From an uncultured Ruminococcus sp. (lineage in GTDB: Bacteria > Bacillota > Clostridia > Oscillospirales > Ruminococcaceae), in assembly GCA_902762785.1 (NCBI GenBank), contig CACWPL010000002.1, positions 1-64,000 on the forward strand: DNA of 64,000 bases, given 5' to 3'. The notes beneath the pieces are model-generated. The model was not told the origin of the DNA. It did not search any database and was given only the letters and a program-made list of their open reading frames with translations. Of this stretch, positions 36,832 through 45,350 are shown in pieces; position 1 is the stretch's first letter; each line of letters opens with the position of its first letter. The position numbers and the translations under genes are program-made.

Positions 36832-38175
36832 TCACAGAGTCCAAGAATGGCCGATCCGCGCGATGCCGACATCGCCGGTCGAGGAGATCATCTCCATCGT
36901 GCAGGCCTCTCGGAAATAGTCCACCGGCAGTCCCTCGCCAGATTCGATCGCAAAGTCCAACAGATACTCCCCCGGCAGCAGCGGCACGTCCTCGAGCGTC
37001 AGCTCGGTCACGCCGCTCTCTGTCAGACGGAACTCCGGGAGCTTGTCGATGCGCGTGTTCGTGCCGTAGCACTGCACGCCGTCACGGGTGAAGATGCCGA
37101 TGCCGAACACCGCATCCTCCACCGGCGCCGTCACCTTGTAGGCGAGCCGGACGGTGATGCGCTCGCCCGTGCGGAACACGCGCTGTGCCCGCCCGTCCTC
37201 CGCATGGAGCGTGATGGACGTGAAGCGTGCCTTGCCGCTGCCCCAGCGCTTTTTCGGCGCCTCCGGGACAGGCGCGGACTCCGGCGCGGGGGCCTCTGCG
37301 GGCGTATCCTCCGCAGGCGCGTCCTCTGCCGGTGCCTCTGCGGGCGCGGCCTCGGCGGGGGGCTCCTCACGGGGCGGCGGAGGCGGGGCCTCGGCGAGCT
37401 GACGGGCCGCGTTCTCCTGCATCTGACGGCCCATGAAGTCGAGGTATTCGAGGTCGATCTGCTTGGGCGGTCCCTCGGCACGGATCAGGCCGTCGTGGAT
37501 CCAGATGCTGCGGTCACAGATCTGCTCGATCTGGCCGAGCGAGTGGGAGACGATGACGATGGTCGTCCCGCGCGCCTTGATCTCGCGGAGCTTGTTGAAG
37601 CACTTGGCCTGGAAATTGGCATCGCCGACGGCGAGGATCTCGTCGATCAGCAAAATATCGGCGTCCACATTGATCGCCACGGAGAAAGCCAGGCGCATAT
37701 ACATGCCCGAGGAATACGTCCGCACGGGGTCGTCGATGAAGCCCTCTAGCTCCGAAAAGCGGATGATATCGTCGAGGCGCGCGTCGATCTCCTTCTTGGT
37801 CAGGCCGAAGATGGAGGCGTTCGTGTAGATGTTCTCGCGGCCGCTCATGTCGGGATGGAAGCCGGCGCCCAGCTCGATCAGCGAGGAGACGCGGCCGTGC
37901 ATCGTGATCTGCCCCTCGTCGGGGTACATGATGCGGGTGAGGAGCTTGAGGGTGGTGCTCTTGCCGCAGCCGTTGTGGCCGATCAGGCCGATGGCCTCGC
38001 CGCGGCGGACGGTGAAGCTGATCCCGCGCAGTACCTCACGCTCCTCGAAGCGCGAGCGCTTGCGGAAGAGGATGCGCTCCTTGAGCTGGGAGCCCTTGTC
38101 ATGGTAGACGCGGAATCGCTTGGTGATGCCCTTGACCTCGATGGCAAGGGCGCTGTCGTTCTGTTTTCTTTCCAT
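36832..38175 (-). CDS. Polysaccharide ABC transporter ATPase with Wzt-like C-terminal domain
   Basis: 447 residues. The ATPase (about 10-250) has Walker A GHNGCGKST (66-74), signature SSGM (155-158) and Walker B ending DE (178-179). It is of the TagH/Wzt/RfbB type. Residues 261-310 are a Pro/Ala/Glu linker of PAE-type repeats. Residues ~312-447 form a beta-rich domain like the Wzt C-terminal domain, which binds the modified end of a finished O-antigen. The ATG at 38175 overlaps the permease stop (TGATG). It powers glycan export with the permease; the carbohydrate-binding role is inferred. Confidence 0.88.
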   Translation of the reverse strand: MERKQNDSALAIEVKGITKRFRVYHDKGSQLKERILFRKRSRFEEREVLRGISFTVRRGEAIGLIGHNGCGKSTTLKLLTRIMYPDEGQITMHGRVSSLIELGAGFHPDMSGRENIYTNASIFGLTKKEIDARLDDIIRFSELEGFIDDPVRTYSSGMYMRLAFSVAINVDADILLIDEILAVGDANFQAKCFNKLREIKARGTTIVIVSHSLGQIEQICDRSIWIHDGLIRAEGPPKQIDLEYLDFMGRQMQENAARQLAEAPPPPPREEPPAEAAPAEAPAEDAPAEDTPAEAPAPESAPVPEAPKKRWGSGKARFTSITLHAEDGRAQRVFRTGERITVRLAYKVTAPVEDAVFGIGIFTRDGVQCYGTNTRIDKLPEFRLTESGVTELTLEDVPLLPGEYLLDFAIESGEGLPVDYFREACTMEMISSTGDVGIARIGHSWTL

Positions 38176-38963
38176 CACAGCTCCTCCGCGAAATGCTTTT
38201 GCAGACGGTCGAACACGATCCACCCCACGAGGAGGAACAGCACCCCGAGCACGAAGGACGAGAGCAGCGAGGAGAGCTGCGGCACCTGGCCGTAATACAG
38301 CACCGCACGGTAGCACTCGATGATGTGCGTCATGGGGTTGATGTTGAACAGCGGCAGGAAACGCTCCGGCACGATGGACTTATCGTACATGATGGGCGTG
38401 AGGTACATCCACGCCATCGAGACGATGCCGAGGATGTGCTCGAGGTCCTTGAAATAGACCGTCACCGCCGAGGACAGCAGCGCCATGCCCAGCGCGAGCA
38501 GGTACTCCACGACCATGACGATCGGCAGGCACAGCAGCGCGAGCGGGTCGAGCCGGACCCCGGCCACGAGCACCACCGCGAAGATGACGATGAAGCACAG
38601 CAGCATGTTCACGAAGCAGCTCGTGACATAGCTGATCGGGATGACCTGGCGGGGGAAATAGATCTTCTTGACGAGGTCCTTCTGCGCCACGATGCTGGCC
38701 GAGCCGCCCGTGATCGAGGCGGAGAAGAAGATCCACGGGATCAGCGCCACGAAGAGGTAGAGATAATACTTGTCGATGCTGCTCTTGAGGATATACGAAA
38801 AGACGATCGTGTAAACGACGAGCTGGAACAGCGGGTTGATGAACGTCCATAAAAAGCCCAGAACGCTGCCCTTGTAGCGTCCCCGCAGGTCCTTGCGGAC
38901 GAGGGAGACGATCATCTGGCGATAGGCGTAGAGCTCCTTGATCTGTGCGATCATGTGCGGCAT
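38175..38963 (-). CDS. ABC-2 type polysaccharide export permease (Wzm/TagG-like)
   Basis: 262 residues, six transmembrane helices, preceded by the amphipathic KDLRGRYKGSVLGFLW (about 24-39) characteristic of O-antigen and teichoic-acid exporters. It forms the channel with the neighbouring ATPase. AGGAAGGAG precedes the ATG at 38963. It is the first gene of the ten-gene leftward operon and lies about 45 bases after its promoter. Confidence 0.9.
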   Translation of the reverse strand: MPHMIAQIKELYAYRQMIVSLVRKDLRGRYKGSVLGFLWTFINPLFQLVVYTIVFSYILKSSIDKYYLYLFVALIPWIFFSASITGGSASIVAQKDLVKKIYFPRQVIPISYVTSCFVNMLLCFIVIFAVVLVAGVRLDPLALLCLPIVMVVEYLLALGMALLSSAVTVYFKDLEHILGIVSMAWMYLTPIMYDKSIVPERFLPLFNINPMTHIIECYRAVLYYGQVPQLSSLLSSFVLGVLFLLVGWIVFDRLQKHFAEEL

Positions 38964-39014
38964 GGCTCCTTCCTGTGTAACGGCTGTTTTCTCTATTTTA
39001 TCACAGATAATATC

Positions 39015-39043
39015 ATTATACCCCGCCTGTCCCTAAAAGTCAA
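39015..39043 (-). promoter_or_regulatory. Promoter of the surface-glycan operon
   Basis: TTGACT (complement of 39038-39043), 17-bp spacer, TATAAT (complement of 39015-39020). I found no other clear promoter inside the 11.4-kb operon. Confidence 0.85.
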
Positions 39044-39111
39044 GAAGACGCAGGGGCTTTTGGGAGAATGGGTATAAATAGAGGTATCCGTGCACAGGTT
39101 TTTGGCGCTTT

Positions 39112-39156
39112 TGAAAAAGCGCGCCTCCCGCAGCGTGAAGACTGCGGGAGGCGCGC
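39112..39156 (-). terminator. Terminator of glgA
   Basis: A 15-bp perfect stem (39119-39133 with 39142-39156) and, on the minus strand, a TTTTT tail. Confidence 0.92.
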
Positions 39157-39188
39157 AAATAAGGAGTGATAGGAAAATTGCAAAACGA

Positions 39189-40640
39189 TCAGATCTTGCC
39201 GAGCAGCCACTCGTACATGCCTTCGTACTGCTTGGCGGAGCTGTTCCAGGAGAAGTCCTTCTCCATGCCGCGCTTGACCATGTCGTTCCAGTTGTCGCGG
39301 TAGTTGAAGAAGACGGACTTGGCGTAGTTGACGGTGTTGAGGAAATCATTGCTGTTGAACGGGCCGAAGGTGAAGCCGGTGCCGGTCAGCTCGAACTCGT
39401 TGTAGGGCTCGACGGTGTCCTTCAGGCCGCCTGTCTCGCGCACCAGCGGCACCGCGCCATAGCGCAGCGCCATGAGCTGCGTCAGGCCGCAGGGCTCGAA
39501 GCGCGAGGGCACGAGCATCATGTCCGCGCCGGCATAGAGACGGCGTGCGAGCTCGTCGTTGTAGCAGATGTTCGCGGAGCAGCGGTCCGGATAGCGGCCG
39601 GCGAAGTAGCGGAACATGTTCTCATACCCCGGCTCGCCCGTGCCGATGACCACGAACTGCGTGTTCTCATCGAGGAACCGCTCGAAGACATCGCCGAGCA
39701 GGTTCAGGCCCTTCTGGTCGGTCAGGCGGGAGATGATGCCGATGAGCATGACGCGCGGATCCTGCGGGAGCCCCAGCTCCTCCTGGAGACGGCGCTTGTT
39801 CTCGGCCTTGCCCTCGAGGAAGGTGTCGGCGTCATAGTTGTAGAAGATCTTCTTGTCCGTCATCGGGTCGAAGCTGTGGTAGTCGATGCCGTTGAGGATG
39901 CCGCGCAGCGACTGCGAGCGCGCCGCGAGCAGACCGTTCAGATTCTCGCCGTACTCCGGCCCCTTGATCTCCTCGGCATAGGTCTCGGAGACGGTGGTGA
40001 TGTAGTCGGCATAGACCAGGCCGCCCTTGAGCATGTTGGCGTCCTTGTGGAACTCGAGCTTGTCCGGGGTGAACATGTAGTCCGGCAGGCCCGTGTTATA
40101 CTGGAACGCGCGGATGTCCCAAACGCCCTGGAACTTGAGGTTGTGGATGGTCATGATGGACTTGACGCCCTGATAGAACGGGTGCGTCGCGAAGGTGGAA
40201 TGGAGCAGGACCGGGATGAGGCCGGTCTGCCAGTCGTGACAGTGGATGATCTCCGGGTGGAACCCGATGACGGGCATCATCGCCAGCACGGCCTTGCAGA
40301 AGAACGTGAAGCGCTCGATGTCCCAGCGCAGGTCGCTCGAATACGGGGACTCGCCGTTGAAGTAATACTCGTTGTCCACGAAATAGAACTTCACGCCGTC
40401 GAACTCATATTCCATGATGCCGACATGCTCCTGCCTGCCCGCGTAGTCCATGTAGAAATGGTGGCGGTAGTGGAAGAAGTTGCGGTATCTGCCGGGGATG
40501 CAGGTGTAGTACGGGATGATGACACGGACGTCGAAGCGCTCGCGGTCAAGATACTTGGGCAGCGCGCCGACAACGTCGGCCAGACCGCCGGTCTTGACGA
40601 AGGGAACGCATTCGGATGCGGCAAAAAGGATGTTAGTCAA
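39189..40640 (-). CDS. glgA: Glycogen synthase (ADP-glucose type)
   Basis: 483 residues, the normal GT5 length. The ADP-glucose-binding KTGGL is at residues 16-20, and VPSRFEPCGLTQLMALRYG is the C-terminal donor motif. It extends alpha-1,4-glucan chains from ADP-glucose. It starts at TTG 40640 with AAGGAGGGG 7 bases upstream; no ATG lies close. Single-gene unit with its own promoter and terminator. glgB is in the window at 50.6 kb, but glgC/glgD are not seen. Confidence 0.95.
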   Translation of the reverse strand: MTNILFAASECVPFVKTGGLADVVGALPKYLDRERFDVRVIIPYYTCIPGRYRNFFHYRHHFYMDYAGRQEHVGIMEYEFDGVKFYFVDNEYYFNGESPYSSDLRWDIERFTFFCKAVLAMMPVIGFHPEIIHCHDWQTGLIPVLLHSTFATHPFYQGVKSIMTIHNLKFQGVWDIRAFQYNTGLPDYMFTPDKLEFHKDANMLKGGLVYADYITTVSETYAEEIKGPEYGENLNGLLAARSQSLRGILNGIDYHSFDPMTDKKIFYNYDADTFLEGKAENKRRLQEELGLPQDPRVMLIGIISRLTDQKGLNLLGDVFERFLDENTQFVVIGTGEPGYENMFRYFAGRYPDRCSANICYNDELARRLYAGADMMLVPSRFEPCGLTQLMALRYGAVPLVRETGGLKDTVEPYNEFELTGTGFTFGPFNSNDFLNTVNYAKSVFFNYRDNWNDMVKRGMEKDFSWNSSAKQYEGMYEWLLGKI

Positions 40641-40674
40641 GGGAGATCCCCTCCTTCAGTTTGTTCTTGCCTTT

Positions 40675-40703
40675 ATTATACTCCTTTTTTGCGCGCTCGT
40701 CAA
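40675..40703 (-). promoter_or_regulatory. Promoter of glgA
   Basis: TTGACG (complement of 40698-40703), 17-bp spacer, TATAAT (complement of 40675-40680). The ~230 bases to the next rightward promoter contain no convincing gene. Confidence 0.88.
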
Positions 40704-40937
40704 GAGGATATTTCACATTTTGACAAATAGTTTGTGTAAAAGAGACAATTATATGAAAAATGATCATCTTTTGTCCGCCGCGCGATGCATACCTGGCATC
40801 ATGCTCGTCCATACTGTATACAGACAGTAAACGCAGGGAAACACGCGAAGATGCGTGGATGCGGCACGATCTTTGTCAAAAATGCATTGAAAGGGGGATG
40901 CTTTTTTGTGGTAAATGCAGAAAATGTTGGCGCTGCC

Positions 40938-40966
40938 TTGACGAAAGGCCCATGATACTGTATAAT
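40938..40966 (+). promoter_or_regulatory. Promoter of the SCP2-domain gene
   Basis: TTGACG, 17-bp spacer, TATAAT, followed by an untranslated leader of about 135 bases with no recognised structure. Confidence 0.88.
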
Positions 40967-41106
40967 TGTACCTAAGCATAGCGTGTGCCGCAGGCGCGAC
41001 GAGCGCGATATGCGCAGCATGCCGAGACGTGCTGAAGACAAGGCCGCACGCAATGAACGGCCGTTGTAAGACCGATACAGAAGCGATACAGAAAGGTGGA
41101 TCTACT

Positions 41107-41691
41107 ATGACATACCAGGAACTGTTGAAGAAGGTACAGACTGCGCTTGCCAAGGCCGATGCCTCCAATATCAACGAGCACATCGCGATCCAGGTCAATG
41201 TGACCGGCGACGCGGCTGGCGCGTTCTACATGGAGGTCAAGGAGGACGTCGGTGTCCTCTACGTCGAGGGCTATGATTACCGTGACCGCGATGCACTGCT
41301 GACCGCCGACGGCGAAGAGGTGCTGGCTTTCGCACAGGGCAAGCTCCCGCTGGAGCAGGCCGTTGCCGAGGGCAAGATCGCGCACGAGGGCGATTGGGAG
41401 AAGGCACTGAAGGTCGCCGCGATCATCCCGGTGAAGAAGGCTGCTGCCAAGAAGGCAGAGGCTCCCGCTGAGGCACCTGCTGCCGAGGCTCCTGCTGTTG
41501 AGGCACCCGCTGAGGCCAAGCCGAAGCGTACCACCAAGAAGGCTGCTGCCAAGAAGACCGAGGCTCCCGCTGCTGAGGCCAAGCCGAAGCGCACCACCAA
41601 GAAGGCTGCTGCCAAGAAGACCGAGGCTCCTGCTGCCGAGGCCAAGACCGAGGAGAAGCCGAAGCGCGGCAGAAAGAAGAAGGCTGAGTAA
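41107..41691 (+). CDS. SCP2-like domain protein with histone H1-like Lys/Ala/Pro tail
   Basis: 194 residues. Residues 1-105 follow the SCP2 sterol-carrier-like fold: FYMEVKEDVGVLYVEG, then a LLTADGEEVLAFAQGKLPLEQAVAEGKI stretch, whose second half is the typical hydrophobic pocket segment. Residues ~113-194 are Ala/Lys/Pro/Glu-rich with KKAAAKK motifs and end KPKRGRKKKAE, like histone H1 or HU tails. Two copies of a 21-residue unit lie in the tail. The SCP2 domain suggests lipid or acyl binding, and the tail suggests binding to nucleic acid or anionic polymers. Neither is proven, and the combination is unusual. AAAGGTGG precedes the ATG. Confidence 0.75.
   Translation: MTYQELLKKVQTALAKADASNINEHIAIQVNVTGDAAGAFYMEVKEDVGVLYVEGYDYRDRDALLTADGEEVLAFAQGKLPLEQAVAEGKIAHEGDWEKALKVAAIIPVKKAAAKKAEAPAEAPAAEAPAVEAPAEAKPKRTTKKAAAKKTEAPAAEAKPKRTTKKAAAKKTEAPAAEAKTEEKPKRGRKKKAE
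41518..41643 (+). repeat. Two tandem 63-bp coding repeats
   Basis: 41518-41580 and 41581-41643 are near-identical and encode KPKRTTKKAAAKKTEAPA plus AEA twice. The copies differ mainly at third codon positions, so the duplication is not brand new. Confidence 0.9.
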
Positions 41692-41723
41692 GCTGTCCTT
41701 CGCTCTGTGAGATAAGACATCAG

Positions 41724-41756
41724 AAGAGCCGTCCCGGATGCCGGGGCGGCTCTTTT
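41724..41756 (+). terminator. Terminator after the SCP2-domain gene
   Basis: AAGAGCCG(TCCC) pairs with (GGGG)CGGCTCTT, followed by TTC. Confidence 0.85.
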
Positions 41757-41884
41757 CAATGCGGCGCTTTTCAACGATGTGCATGGAGATGTGGAAAATG
41801 GTCCCCATCATGACGACTGCATCGTCCCTTGCCGAAAACGACGCAGCCAGGCCACATCGAAAAGGACGCAGTCTGGCCAAAACG

Positions 41885-41913
41885 AAAAAGACACGGCAGA
41901 GCCGCGTCTTTTT
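41885..41913. terminator. Second symmetric terminator hairpin
   Basis: AAAAAGACACGGC-AGA-GCCGCGTCTTTTT, one mismatch, usable on both strands. From here to the next promoter (42078) I see nothing else. Confidence 0.75.
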
Positions 41914-42077
41914 CAGCAAAAAAATAAGAGAAAGAGGTTAGAGATCATTTCCTATTGATTATTATACCAAAGACGCGAGGATAATACAAGGGCTTTTTCA
42001 AAAAATGTGAATTTTGTATGGATGCACAAGATCAGCACCCCGATCATGGGCAGATCGACTGAAATTCAGGGATAGAC

Positions 42078-42106
42078 TTGCATTTTCCACTGGATCGTGG
42101 TATAAT
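42078..42106 (+). promoter_or_regulatory. Promoter of the SRP RNA gene
   Basis: TTGCAT, 17-bp spacer, TATAAT; predicted start near 42113, just before the RNA's closing stem. Confidence 0.9.
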
Positions 42107-42112
42107 GAAAAA

Positions 42113-42252
42113 CGGATAAGTTCGGAATATAGGTGTGCGGGCCCTGTGCAATGGATCACCGTGAACCATGTCAGGCGGGGAACCGAGCAGCATTAAGCGG
42201 ATCGTTTCATGTGCCGCAGCAAGCCTGCACACCTATGTTCCGAAATTTTTTT
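42113..42252 (+). ncRNA. ffs: Signal recognition particle RNA (4.5S/small form)
   Basis: A long closing stem pairs 42121-42138 (TTCGGAATATAGGTGTGC) with 42227-42244 and is followed by seven T. The apex holds GTCAGGCGG, a GGAA tetraloop and CCGAGCAGC, the universal domain IV that binds Ffh. At about 130 bases it is the small form without the Alu domain found in the ~270-base B. subtilis RNA. Position directly before dnaX is the conserved Firmicutes arrangement (scr-dnaX-yaaK-recR). Exact ends are estimated. Confidence 0.9.
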
Positions 42253-42346
42253 GCCGATACGCCCTCCGCGGCGTGTCCGGCAGACCGCTCGTGAGATCCG
42301 ATATATGACGGGAATCTACTGAGATGTTCTGAAAGGAGGCAGGGAG

Positions 42347-43975
42347 ATGGCGGCGGCATATCAGGCGCTTTATCGTAAATGGCGGCCGATGACCTTTGCC
42401 GATGTCCTGTCCCAGCCGCAGGTCACGACCACCCTCCAGAACCAGCTCCGCCACGGGACGACGGCGCATGCCTATCTCTTCACCGGCTCGCGCGGCACCG
42501 GCAAGACCACCTGCGCGCGCATCATGGCCAAGGCGTGCAACTGCGAGCACCCCAAGCCCGACGGCGACCCCTGTCTCGAGTGCGACATCTGCCGCGAGGC
42601 GGAGGCAGGCACCCTCTCGGATATCATCGAGATCGACGCGGCCTCGAACAACAGCGTCGAGGACATCCGCGACCTGCGCGACGGCGCCGTCTACACGCCG
42701 GAACGCTGCAAGTACAAGGTCTACATCATCGACGAGGTCCACATGCTCTCGCAGAGCGCGTTCAATGCCCTGCTCAAGATCATGGAGGAGCCCCCGGCCT
42801 ACGTCAAGTTCATCCTGGCGACGACCGAGATCCATAAGGTCCCCGCGACCATCATCTCCCGCTGCCAGCGCTTCGATTTCCGGCGCATCCGGCAGGAGGA
42901 CCTGGTCAAGCGGCTCCTGTACATCGCCGAGGCGGAGCAGATCTCCGTCGACCCGGAGGCGGCCGAGCTGATGGCAAGGCTCTCCGACGGCGGCATGCGC
43001 GATGCCATCTCGCTGCTCGACCGCTGCGCGGCGCTCGGCGACCATATCACCGCACAGATGACCGCAGAGGCGGCCGGTGCGGCAGGACGTGACCACGTCA
43101 TCCGTCTCCTGGAGACGGTCTTCCATAAGGACGCCCGCGGCGCACTGAGCATCGTCGCGGAGCTGCACGATGCCTCGAAGGACTTGGGCCGGCTCTGTGA
43201 GGAGCTGATCCTGCTCCTGCGCGACGTCATGCTCCTGCTCGCGGCAGGCGATACGTCTCTGCTCGGCTGCATGGCGGACGAGATCCCCGCGCTCCAGAAG
43301 CTCGCTTCGGAGAGTGACCTTGCCACCGTCATGACCATGCTCGACACGCTCCAGGGATGCCGGGAACGCCTCGGCAGAGCCGTGGATCGGCGCGTGGAGC
43401 TGGAGATGACGCTCATCGCCCTTTGCAGCGGACAGTACGGCACAGCCAGACAGGCGGCCCCCGTCAGCGGCGAGGCCCAGCAGCGCATCGACGAGCTGGA
43501 GAGCCGTTTGGCACAGCTCGAGGGCAGTCTCCCCGCAGGCGGCGTCCCCATGGACGCGCAGCGCACACGGGAACGCCAGCTCACTACCCCGCAGCGCTCC
43601 CCTGCCCCGGAGCCGGAGCCCGAGGTCGACATGCGCAAGCTCACGCGTGCGGACTTCAAGCCCGTGACCCAGTGGCCGGAGATCCTGGAGGCGTGCGGCA
43701 AGCGGAACCCCGCCGTGCTCGGGACGCTCGGACAGTCGAGTGCGTTCACCGCGGCCAATATCATCCTCATCGTGGCGGAGAACCCCTTCTTCCTCGAGAT
43801 GTTCAAGCAGAAGAAGAATGCTGCGTCGCTCGGGGATGCCATCGAGGAGGTGCTCGGCAAGCGCTATGCGGTGCGTGCCAAGTGCTCGGCGGCGGCAGCG
43901 AAGCCCCGTCCGCTCGAGGAGATGCTCGAACAAGCCAAGAACAGCGGCATCAAAACGACCGCTGTAGATAATTGA
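42347..43975 (+). CDS. dnaX: DNA polymerase III subunits gamma/tau
   Basis: 542 residues. The clamp-loader AAA+ domain starts YQALYRKWRPMTFADV, with Walker A GSRGTGKT (46-53), a zinc module with cysteines from ~64 to 82, and sensor and lid regions to ~370. The tau-specific C-terminal region is shorter than in E. coli. It loads the sliding clamp at the replication fork. AAAGGAGG precedes the ATG. No promoter separates it from the SRP RNA, so it probably depends on read-through. Confidence 0.96.
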   Translation: MAAAYQALYRKWRPMTFADVLSQPQVTTTLQNQLRHGTTAHAYLFTGSRGTGKTTCARIMAKACNCEHPKPDGDPCLECDICREAEAGTLSDIIEIDAASNNSVEDIRDLRDGAVYTPERCKYKVYIIDEVHMLSQSAFNALLKIMEEPPAYVKFILATTEIHKVPATIISRCQRFDFRRIRQEDLVKRLLYIAEAEQISVDPEAAELMARLSDGGMRDAISLLDRCAALGDHITAQMTAEAAGAAGRDHVIRLLETVFHKDARGALSIVAELHDASKDLGRLCEELILLLRDVMLLLAAGDTSLLGCMADEIPALQKLASESDLATVMTMLDTLQGCRERLGRAVDRRVELEMTLIALCSGQYGTARQAAPVSGEAQQRIDELESRLAQLEGSLPAGGVPMDAQRTRERQLTTPQRSPAPEPEPEVDMRKLTRADFKPVTQWPEILEACGKRNPAVLGTLGQSSAFTAANIILIVAENPFFLEMFKQKKNAASLGDAIEEVLGKRYAVRAKCSAAAAKPRPLEEMLEQAKNSGIKTTAVDN

Positions 43976-44031
43976 CTGCTGCGTCATCTGCGCGGCAGCA
44001 TCCATAATGAAAATACAAAGGAGTAACGACT

Positions 44032-44379
44032 ATGAGAGCAAGAGTACCGAAGGGCGCAGGCAACAACGCCCAGAACATGAACCAGATGATCCGTCAGGCA
44101 CAGAAGATGCAGGACCAGATCACCGAGCTCCAGGACGACATCGAGGCGCGTGACTTCGCTGTGACCGCTGGCGGCGGCGCCGTTGAGCTGGTCATGACCG
44201 GCAAGAAGACCATCAAGAGCCTGACCATCAAGCCCGAGGTCGTAGACCCGGCCGACGTGGAGATGCTCCAGGATCTCATCATCAGCGCTGTGAACGAGGC
44301 CGTTGGCCAGATCGAGCAGACCACTGAGGACGAGATGAGCAAGATCACCGGCGGCGTTTCCCTGCCCGGCCTGTTCTGA
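44032..44379 (+). CDS. ebfC: YbaB/EbfC family nucleoid-associated protein
   Basis: 115 residues. The helical arm MNQMIRQAQKMQDQITELQ (about 16-34) and the beta-hairpin VTAGGGAVELVMTGKKTIKSL are typical. The dimer binds DNA and is usually placed between dnaX and recR, as here. AAAGGAG precedes the ATG. Its TGA overlaps the recR ATG by one base. Confidence 0.94.
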   Translation: MRARVPKGAGNNAQNMNQMIRQAQKMQDQITELQDDIEARDFAVTAGGGAVELVMTGKKTIKSLTIKPEVVDPADVEMLQDLIISAVNEAVGQIEQTTEDEMSKITGGVSLPGLF

Positions 44380-44984
44380 TGGCCGGACATGACGCGCTCC
44401 CGCTCGTCGTATTGACGGAACAGTTCGCAAAGCTGCCGGGTATCGGGATGAAGTCCGCTGCCCGGCTCGCTTATCATGTGATGTCGATGGACGCGGAGGA
44501 CGTGGATGCGTTCGCACAGGCGCTCCTGAACGCCAAGCGGACGGTGCATCATTGCCAGTGCTGCGAGAATCTGACCGACCGCGACCGCTGCGCCATCTGC
44601 GAGGACCCCACGCGGGACACCTCGACCGTGTGCGTGGTGGCATCGCCCAAGGACATCGACGCCTTCGAGCGGACGGGCGAATACCACGGCGTCTACCATG
44701 TGCTGCACGGCCTGATCTCGCCCATGCGCGGGGTGATGCCGGACGACCTGAAGATCCGTTCCCTGATCGCACGCGTGCAGAAGGGCGGCATCCAGGAGGT
44801 CATCATGGCCACCGACCCCACCGTCGAGGGCGACGCGACGGCGGCCTATCTCGCCCAGCTCCTGACGCCCCTCGGCGTCCGTGTCACGCGGCTCGCCTTC
44901 GGTCTGCCGGTGGGCGGGATGCTCGAATATGCCGACGAGGTCACGCTCTACAAGGCGCTCGAGAACCGCAGTGAGATGGCGTGA
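44379..44984 (+). CDS. recR: Recombination protein RecR
   Basis: 201 residues, normal length. It has a helix-hairpin-helix (LPGIGMKSAARLA, 19-31), a C4 zinc finger (C59, C62, C71, C74), a Toprim domain with EVIMATDPTVEGD and a C-terminal FGLPVGGMLEYAD. It loads RecA at gaps with RecF/RecO. Its start is fused to the ebfC stop (TGATG), giving translational coupling in a dnaX-ebfC-recR operon. Confidence 0.97.
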   Translation: MAGHDALPLVVLTEQFAKLPGIGMKSAARLAYHVMSMDAEDVDAFAQALLNAKRTVHHCQCCENLTDRDRCAICEDPTRDTSTVCVVASPKDIDAFERTGEYHGVYHVLHGLISPMRGVMPDDLKIRSLIARVQKGGIQEVIMATDPTVEGDATAAYLAQLLTPLGVRVTRLAFGLPVGGMLEYADEVTLYKALENRSEMA

Positions 44985-45011
44985 TTCTGTTAGATGATGA
45001 TAGGAATCGTT

Positions 45012-45050
45012 TGCCCCGAGGCGCTCCCCAGCGCTTCGGGGCATCGTCGT
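45012..45050 (+). terminator. Terminator of the dnaX-ebfC-recR operon
   Basis: TGCCCCGAGGCGC (45012-45024) pairs with 45031-45043 (one G-T), followed by TCGTCGTTT. The remaining ~150 bases to the next promoter are AT-rich with no gene seen. Confidence 0.75.
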
Positions 45051-45204
45051 TTATGCGTGAGATATAGCCTATCATCTCGTCTCGGCAGCGGTCGGATGAC
45101 GGTGCGGATGGGTGCGCTCGTTCACGATTTAGTCAAAATATATAAAAAGTTCATGCGAAATTCTACGGTGAAAACGGGCGACATTCGGTATCGTTAACAA
45201 AATA

Positions 45205-45236
45205 TTCACAAATTCGCGGGCGAAGTGTGCTATAAT
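45205..45236 (+). promoter_or_regulatory. Promoter of the dockerin protein gene with operator-like palindrome in the spacer
   Basis: An extended -10 (TGC-TATAAT, 45231-45236) with weak TTCACA 20 bp upstream. The spacer contains TTCGC-GG-GCGAA (45213-45224), a perfect palindrome where a repressor would block RNA polymerase. Confidence 0.65.
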
Positions 45237-45241
45237 AGATT

Positions 45242-45256
45242 TGTGAAATGATCACA
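45242..45256. promoter_or_regulatory. TGTGA-N5-TCACA palindrome at the start of the dockerin transcript
   Basis: A perfect 5+5 palindrome just after the expected transcription start. The half-sites equal those of CRP-type regulators, but the spacing is 5 rather than 6, so it may be another regulator's site. Confidence 0.4.
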
Positions 45257-45350
45257 GTTTATTCTGGACTGTGAGGGGAATTTCTGAGTATGTCGGCAGG
45301 ATCGGCCGGCAGCTCACGCGCTTTGATAGTATAGAAAGGAAGATCTCGAA

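Noticed and set aside
40760..40975. Small Cys-rich open frame (C-x2-C pairs, last ~38 residues)
   Set aside because: No ribosome site precedes any of its starts, and its 3' end overlaps the promoter of the SCP2-domain gene; most likely a chance frame, though the cysteine pattern is striking.
41518..41643. Direct repeats as a mobile or CRISPR-like element
   Set aside because: The 63-bp tandem copies are in frame within a coding gene and encode a Lys/Ala repeat; no spacers or terminal repeats are present.
45242..45256. Classical CRP site before the dockerin gene
   Set aside because: Half-sites match, but the spacing is 5 rather than 6 and the position is downstream of the start; kept only as an unspecified operator candidate.
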